From contig PLMF01000321.1 in NCBI GenBank assembly GCA_003142355.1, forward strand, positions 8,983-19,013: a stretch of 10,031 nt of DNA. The letters run 5' to 3'. Shown one piece after another: positions 6,672-10,031 of the stretch; position 1 is the stretch's first letter; each line of letters opens with the position of its first letter. The position numbers were made by a program, and so were the translations under genes. The DNA is from Bryobacterales bacterium. GTDB taxonomy: Bacteria > Acidobacteriota > Terriglobia > Bryobacterales > Bryobacteraceae. Under the pieces are notes generated by a model. It did not search any database. It was not told the DNA's origin and worked only from the letters and a program-made list of their open reading frames with translations.

Positions 6672-6674
6672 TAG

Positions 6675-7838
6675 ATGAGAATGGAACAGCGCGTCAAGTC
6701 AGGGGCTCCTCACTCCCGGGTCTTGTTCAGTGCTTTCGCGGCGACCCTGCTGCTGTCGATCGTCACCAGCGGATGCGCTGTCCGGCAGACGTATCGCCTG
6801 GTGGCACAAGATGCCGGGCGCGTTCTGATTCCGCCGGGCGTCTCGAGACCGGATGTCGCGCAGCGCACCTTTACCGCGGATATTGCCAGCGGCCGCGGTT
6901 CCTGCGGCCCGGCGGAAGGCGCCATCGCCATCCAGTCGCGCAAGGGGCGCGTGCGCGTCACCGTCACTCGCGGCCCGCTGCTCAAACAACCGCCGGGGTG
7001 GCTCAGCGCCTGGACCGCTCAAGCTGAGTTTCGAGGCTGTATCGCCGCCGGCGAAGGTCTGAAGCTGGCTGCGCGTGTGGTCGAATCGCTTCCGCTGGAC
7101 CCGCGCGCGGCCTGGCGGCTGTCGCACGCGGACGACCGGCAAACCGGCTATGTCGATCTCGGCCCCGAGACCCGGCTCCAGGTCACCAGCCCGATTCTGC
7201 GCGAGGGAACCTCGCTCGACGCGCCGATTCTGGATGATTCCAACCTCACAGTTGAAGGCAACCGTCTCACTCTGACCCTCAAATCCACGCCCAATCTGCT
7301 CGGATACGAAACCGCCTGGTACGCCATCCGGCCAAAAGCCGGTCAGATCGGATTCGCCATCGCCCCGCTCTCCGCCGAGAAGCACATACAAGGCAAAGTC
7401 GAGCCCGCCTCCGCTCCCGCCACCAATTACCTGAAGTTCGGGCCGCAAACGGCTTACTACCGGCTGTTCTACAAGGCCGACCAGGGAGCAGTGGTGGAAG
7501 TGGTGCTGGCCGCCGCAACGCGCGCCGAACTGGACCGCCAGACCCGGGCGTTCAACTCCGACGCCGCGCTGTGCGCCCAGGTCCCCAGCCAGGCGTGCGT
7601 GGTGATTCCCAAACGCGTGGCGCTGAACCCGTTCCTGGCGATCACGGTGAACGGCAATGAAACCATGGTTCCGGTGGGGGCGACGGTGCGCGCCGCGATC
7701 CACCTGGAGCGCGTGCCGCCGGAGCTCAAGGTGTACAAGCTCTATGCCGGGAAGCCCATACCCGTGGAGTTCGACCGGGCCAGCTCCGAGATTCTCGGCC
7801 TGGTGCTGAACGGAGGAGAGAAGATCTCCTGGAAATGA
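6675..7838 (+). CDS. Predicted lipoprotein of unknown function
   Basis: I do not recognise a named family. The protein (387 residues) opens with a basic stretch, a hydrophobic core FSAFAATLLLSIV (18-30) and a lipobox TSGC with C34, so it is probably a lipoprotein anchored in the cell envelope. The body is rich in beta-strand patterns with no visible catalytic motif or membrane helix. The C-terminal part from about residue 320 (ITVNGNETMVPVGATVRAAI) looks like a small beta-grasp or SLBB-like domain and ends in ISWK; this is a weak resemblance. A stop codon directly precedes the ATG, with a second ATG two codons later. AGGAG (6654-6658) is 16 nt upstream, longer than usual. It is convergent with the next gene at a 4-bp gap. 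The opposite strand is also open over this length, but only this frame has a signal peptide. Confidence 0.8.
   Translation: MRMEQRVKSGAPHSRVLFSAFAATLLLSIVTSGCAVRQTYRLVAQDAGRVLIPPGVSRPDVAQRTFTADIASGRGSCGPAEGAIAIQSRKGRVRVTVTRGPLLKQPPGWLSAWTAQAEFRGCIAAGEGLKLAARVVESLPLDPRAAWRLSHADDRQTGYVDLGPETRLQVTSPILREGTSLDAPILDDSNLTVEGNRLTLTLKSTPNLLGYETAWYAIRPKAGQIGFAIAPLSAEKHIQGKVEPASAPATNYLKFGPQTAYYRLFYKADQGAVVEVVLAAATRAELDRQTRAFNSDAALCAQVPSQACVVIPKRVALNPFLAITVNGNETMVPVGATVRAAIHLERVPPELKVYKLYAGKPIPVEFDRASSEILGLVLNGGEKISWK
7814..7830 (+). other. Hairpin at the end of the lipoprotein gene
   Basis: AGGAGA (7814-7819) and TCTCCT (7825-7830) pair as a 6-bp stem with a GAAGA loop, 5 nt before the lipoprotein stop codon. 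It lies at the junction of two convergent genes only 4 bp apart, so it could shape either 3' end. No U-tract follows on either strand, and a terminator role is only a guess. Confidence 0.2.
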
Positions 7839-7842
7839 TCGG

Positions 7843-8619
7843 CTAGGCCCACAGAAACGTCGAGAAGTCACGGCCTAGCGCGTGGCGCACGATGCGTTGG
7901 TAGAGCTTGGCTCCGCCGTCGCCGTTGGTGAAGATCAGTATGCCGGAGCGGGCTTTGGCATCGGCGATGAAGAAGTTCTTGAAGCCGGGGTTGTCGCCCC
8001 AGTGCCAGAACCACTGGCGGCCGGAGGCCATCTCCAAACCGCATCCGAGCCCCCAGGAGAGGTCGCTGTTGACGCGCGCCTGCGGCTGTCGCATGGCATC
8101 CAGAGAAAAAGAATGCAGCAGAAACCTGGCGTAATCGGCAGCCGTGGTCATGAGCGATGAAGCCGCGTTGGGCTGCATGTAATTCGGCAGCGCCGGCCGG
8201 TTCAACCGCGGCATGGCCCGCTCCACATTCTCATAGAACCAGCTCTCGACCGGCTTGTTCCACTCCAACGCGATCTCCGCCATCTGTCTGCCGGCGGTGG
8301 TTTTGAATTGCCCCGTGGGCTGGCCCCGATAACCATGCGGCGCCCCACTCGAGTGGCTGAGCAGATGGCGCGCGGAGATCAGCCTGGCGCGCGGATCGGA
8401 GGCCAGCGGAAGAACCTGGTCCAACGGCCGGTCGAGGTCCAGAGCCTTCGCGGCCACGAGCCGAAGCACTGCCGATGCGAACACGGGTTTGCTGAGGGAT
8501 GCGGCTTCGAAGATCGTCTCCGAATCGACCGCAGCGGCTTCTCCGGCGCGGCGCACCCCGAATGGATGAATCCCCGCCACGCGCCCGTTCTCGACGATGG
8601 TCGCAATGGCGCCCGGCAC
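7843..8619 (-). CDS. Serine beta-lactamase/penicillin-binding-protein-like family, shortened
   Basis: The protein (258 residues) resembles class C beta-lactamase-like serine hydrolases (Beta-lactamase family, esterase or D-alanyl peptidase relatives). The SxxK motif is S41-LS-K44 in FEAASLSKPVF, HLLSHSSG (85-92) follows, AASSLMTTAADYARFLL (152-168) is strongly typical, and HWG (206-208) gives the third HxG motif. Family members are usually 350-450 residues and exported. This one has no signal peptide, and the middle, where Tyr-x-Asn is expected, looks compressed: from SHSSG to the TTAADYAR stretch is only about 70 residues. A YEN at 129-131 lies at a plausible distance from S41 but in an atypical context. 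The start is GTG with GGAG 9 nt upstream; an in-frame TGA lies 10 codons before it. It may be a diverged cytoplasmic protein or a degrading gene. Confidence 0.75.
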   Translation of the reverse strand: MPGAIATIVENGRVAGIHPFGVRRAGEAAAVDSETIFEAASLSKPVFASAVLRLVAAKALDLDRPLDQVLPLASDPRARLISARHLLSHSSGAPHGYRGQPTGQFKTTAGRQMAEIALEWNKPVESWFYENVERAMPRLNRPALPNYMQPNAASSLMTTAADYARFLLHSFSLDAMRQPQARVNSDLSWGLGCGLEMASGRQWFWHWGDNPGFKNFFIADAKARSGILIFTNGDGGAKLYQRIVRHALGRDFSTFLWA

Positions 8620-8713
8620 GCACGCGAGCTCCAGCCAATGCGGGACAGTTCATACGAGCTACTACCGGCCAGAGTTCAAAAGGTTACATCGCCGGCTCCG
8701 GATTCTGACACAT

Positions 8714-8771
8714 TCCTATTGCTTTCCAATCAGAGATGTGGCAGTCTTATACTGGAATCCAATAGGAGTAT
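8714..8771 (+). promoter_or_regulatory. padR promoter region with long dyad and PadR-like half-sites
   Basis: The arms 8714-8728 (TCCTATTGCTTTCCA) and 8753-8767 (TGGAATCCAATAGGA) are inverted repeats matching at 13 of 15 positions, 24 bp apart. A possible -10, TATACT (8748-8753), lies at the inner edge of the right arm. ATACT (8749-8753) and AGTAT (8767-8771) form another inverted pair, resembling the ATAC/GTAT-type half-sites bound by PadR proteins. The right arm also contains the Shine-Dalgarno AGGAG (8764-8768) of padR. Autoregulation is common in PadR proteins; that this is the operator is inferred. Confidence 0.4.
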
Positions 8772-8773
8772 GT

Positions 8774-9118
8774 ATGGCTGAGAAAGCGGATGTCTGGCAG
8801 GGAACCCTCGCTCTGATGGTGCTGAAGACGCTGGATACTCTGGGGCCGCTTCACGGATATGGCATCGCCCGGCGTATCGAGCAGACCAGCGGAGACCAAC
8901 TTGAGGTGCGCTACGGGACGCTCTATCCAGCTCTCCTGAAACTGGAACAGGAAGGGTTCATTTCCGCGGAATGGGGCATTTCGGACAACAATCGCAGGGC
9001 AAAGTACTACACCCTGACACGTGCGGGGAGGAAGCAACTCGAGAAAGAAGCACGGGAATGGGGCCGGACAACCGGCATCATCGCTCGATTCTTTGCTCCA
9101 TCCGAGGAAGCCTCATGA
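8774..9118 (+). CDS. PadR-family transcriptional regulator, acidobacterial type
   Basis: The protein (114 residues) is a winged-helix DNA-binding repressor of the PadR family. It shows QGTLALMVLKTLDTLGPLHGYGIARRI over 9-35, YGTLYPALLKLEQEGFI (47-63) as recognition helix and following strand, and NNRRAKYYTLTRAGRKQL (72-89) as the wing, all characteristic of the short acidobacterial subgroup. A C-terminal helix (90-107) probably mediates dimer formation. The ATG at 8774 is preceded by AGGAG with 5 nt spacing; an overlapping ATG at 8770 is out of frame, and longer upstream versions read through the promoter. The stop overlaps the permease start as ATGA, so the two are co-translated. It most likely represses its own operon; the signal is unknown. 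Confidence 0.95.
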   Translation: MAEKADVWQGTLALMVLKTLDTLGPLHGYGIARRIEQTSGDQLEVRYGTLYPALLKLEQEGFISAEWGISDNNRRAKYYTLTRAGRKQLEKEAREWGRTTGIIARFFAPSEEAS

Positions 9119-10031
9119 GAGCCGTTCGCGCCTTCCTGTTCCGGCTGACTGGCCTGTGGGACAAGGGCCGCAAGGACCGTGACATGGTGGAGGAGCTGGA
9201 GAGCCACCTGGCAATGCAGATCGAGGACAACCTCCGCTCGGGGATGACGCCGGGCCACGCCCGGCGAGCCGCGCTTCTGAAATCCGGCGGCGTGGAGCCG
9301 GCCAAGGAAGCCTGCCGCGACCGCCGTGGGCTACCCGTGTTGGAGACCGCGATACGGGATCTGCATCACGCCTTGCGACTCCTCTCGCGCAGTCCGGCTT
9401 TCACACTGGTTGCGGTGCTGTCGCTGGCGCTCGGCATCGGCGCCAACACGGCCATCTTCACCTTGCTGGACCAAGCGCTGTTGCGTTCCTTGCCGGTCAG
9501 CCATCCTGAGCAACTGGTGCGCCTGCAATTCACCGGCTCCACGCGCGGCCACTTCAACACCTTCGGCGGCGACGATCACGGCTATTTTTCTTATCCCATG
9601 TACCGCGACCTGCGCGACCAGAGCAGCGTGTTCGACAGCCTGATCGCCAGCGACCTGCAGAACGTGAGCGTGCAATGGAACAACAAGCCCGACCTGGTTG
9701 GCTGCGAACTGGCTTCCGGCAACTACTTCCAGGCGCTGGGCCTGCAGCCTGCGATGGGCCGCCTGTTTCTTCCCGCCGACGACGTACCCAACAGCAGTCC
9801 GGTAGTCGTGCTGAGCTTCAACTACTGGAAGCGGCAGTTCGGCTCCGATCCGGGCGTGATCAACCAGACCTTGCTCATCAATACGCATCCGTTCACCATC
9901 GTGGGCGTGGCCCCACCGGGATTCCACAGCATCGTCGCCGGCGCCACGGAAGAAGTCTTTGTTCCGCTCACCACCAAGAACATCATCACCCCGCGCTGGC
10001 AGGACCTGGACGATTTCAATTCGCACTGGAT
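9115..10031 (+). CDS. ADOP/MacB-like permease (5' part, runs off window)
   Basis: At least 305 residues are visible and no stop occurs before the window end. The N-terminal 70 residues (MRAVRAFLFRLTGL, then VEELESHLAMQIEDNLRSGM) match the 'permease prefix' domain. RDLHHALRLLSRSPAF (81-96) leads into one transmembrane helix (97-118, with LSLALGIGANTAIF). A MacB-like periplasmic core domain follows, with SYPMYRDLRD (159-168), GNYFQALGLQPAMGRLF (202-218) and FTIVGVAPPGF (260-270). Acidobacterial duplicated orphan permeases are about 800 residues, with two FtsX domains further on, and as a rule have no adjacent ATPase gene. The role is unproven; transport or membrane mechanics are guesses. The start is ATG overlapping the padR stop by 4 bp. 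Confidence 0.93.
   Translation, partial: MRAVRAFLFRLTGLWDKGRKDRDMVEELESHLAMQIEDNLRSGMTPGHARRAALLKSGGVEPAKEACRDRRGLPVLETAIRDLHHALRLLSRSPAFTLVAVLSLALGIGANTAIFTLLDQALLRSLPVSHPEQLVRLQFTGSTRGHFNTFGGDDHGYFSYPMYRDLRDQSSVFDSLIASDLQNVSVQWNNKPDLVGCELASGNYFQALGLQPAMGRLFLPADDVPNSSPVVVLSFNYWKRQFGSDPGVINQTLLINTHPFTIVGVAPPGFHSIVAGATEEVFVPLTTKNIITPRWQDLDDFNSHW

Noticed and set aside
6699..7871. Minus-strand 390-residue frame opposite the lipoprotein gene
   Set aside because: It has no signal, motif or convincing start, overlaps the end of the beta-lactamase-like gene, and has Arg/His-rich shadow composition. The plus strand has a signal peptide and lipobox.
8231..8653. Minus-strand frame beginning ATG at 8653 as an alternative start of the beta-lactamase-like gene
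   Set aside because: It is in a different frame from the SxxK-containing protein and turns into Arg-rich shadow sequence. A frameshift joining the two is possible but not supported.
8597..8773. N-terminal extension of PadR starting at 8597
   Set aside because: The extension reads through the promoter and dyad, and PadR homology starts exactly at the ATG at 8774 with a good Shine-Dalgarno.
9331..10026. Minus-strand 231-residue frame
   Set aside because: It is antisense to the ADOP permease, which is clearly coding.

Overview
The window looks like a GC-rich chromosome segment from an Acidobacteriota member, probably of the Solibacter/Bryobacter type. The main reason is the right end. There a PadR-family regulator overlaps by 4 bp the start of a long permease with an N-terminal prefix domain, one transmembrane helix and a MacB-like periplasmic domain. 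This pairing (acidobacterial PadR plus 'acidobacterial duplicated orphan permease', ADOP) is a known lineage hallmark. Codon use, frequent GTG/TTG starts and tightly packed genes fit. No tRNA, rRNA, CRISPR array, insertion sequence or phage gene was seen, and no gene-free stretch exceeds about 165 bp.

Layout, left to right. (1) 1-86: two hairpins, each with a UCCUCCG loop on the minus strand, directly behind a minus-strand gene for a molybdopterin-binding (MoCF-domain) protein at 87-1058. (2) 1220-3614: a minus-strand arginine operon argC-argB-argA in which each gene overlaps the next by 4 bp; argA is the short, GNAT-only type of N-acetylglutamate synthase. A 22-bp palindrome just upstream of argC overlaps its putative promoter. 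(3) 3693-4079: a small plus-strand VOC/glyoxalase-fold protein starting at TTG. (4) 4102-6616: a minus-strand pair, an enolase-superfamily sugar-acid-dehydratase-like enzyme followed by an MHS-type major facilitator transporter, read as uptake and breakdown of an unidentified organic acid. (5) 6675-7838: a plus-strand lipoprotein of unknown function. (6) 7843-8619: a minus-strand serine beta-lactamase-family protein that appears shortened at its N-terminus and in its middle. (7) 8714-10031: a dyad-containing control region, the PadR regulator, and the ADOP permease, which runs off the window end.

The arg genes form one pathway: glutamate is acetylated, phosphorylated and reduced to N-acetylglutamate semialdehyde. 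The enolase-superfamily/transporter pair is a second functional unit and PadR/ADOP a third. The other genes look like independent single-gene units.

No clearly new multi-gene system is visible. The points most worth a second look are the anti-Shine-Dalgarno-like twin hairpins at the left edge, the palindrome between argC and the VOC gene, the compressed beta-lactamase-like protein, and the long-range dyad ahead of padR whose right arm covers the ribosome binding site.
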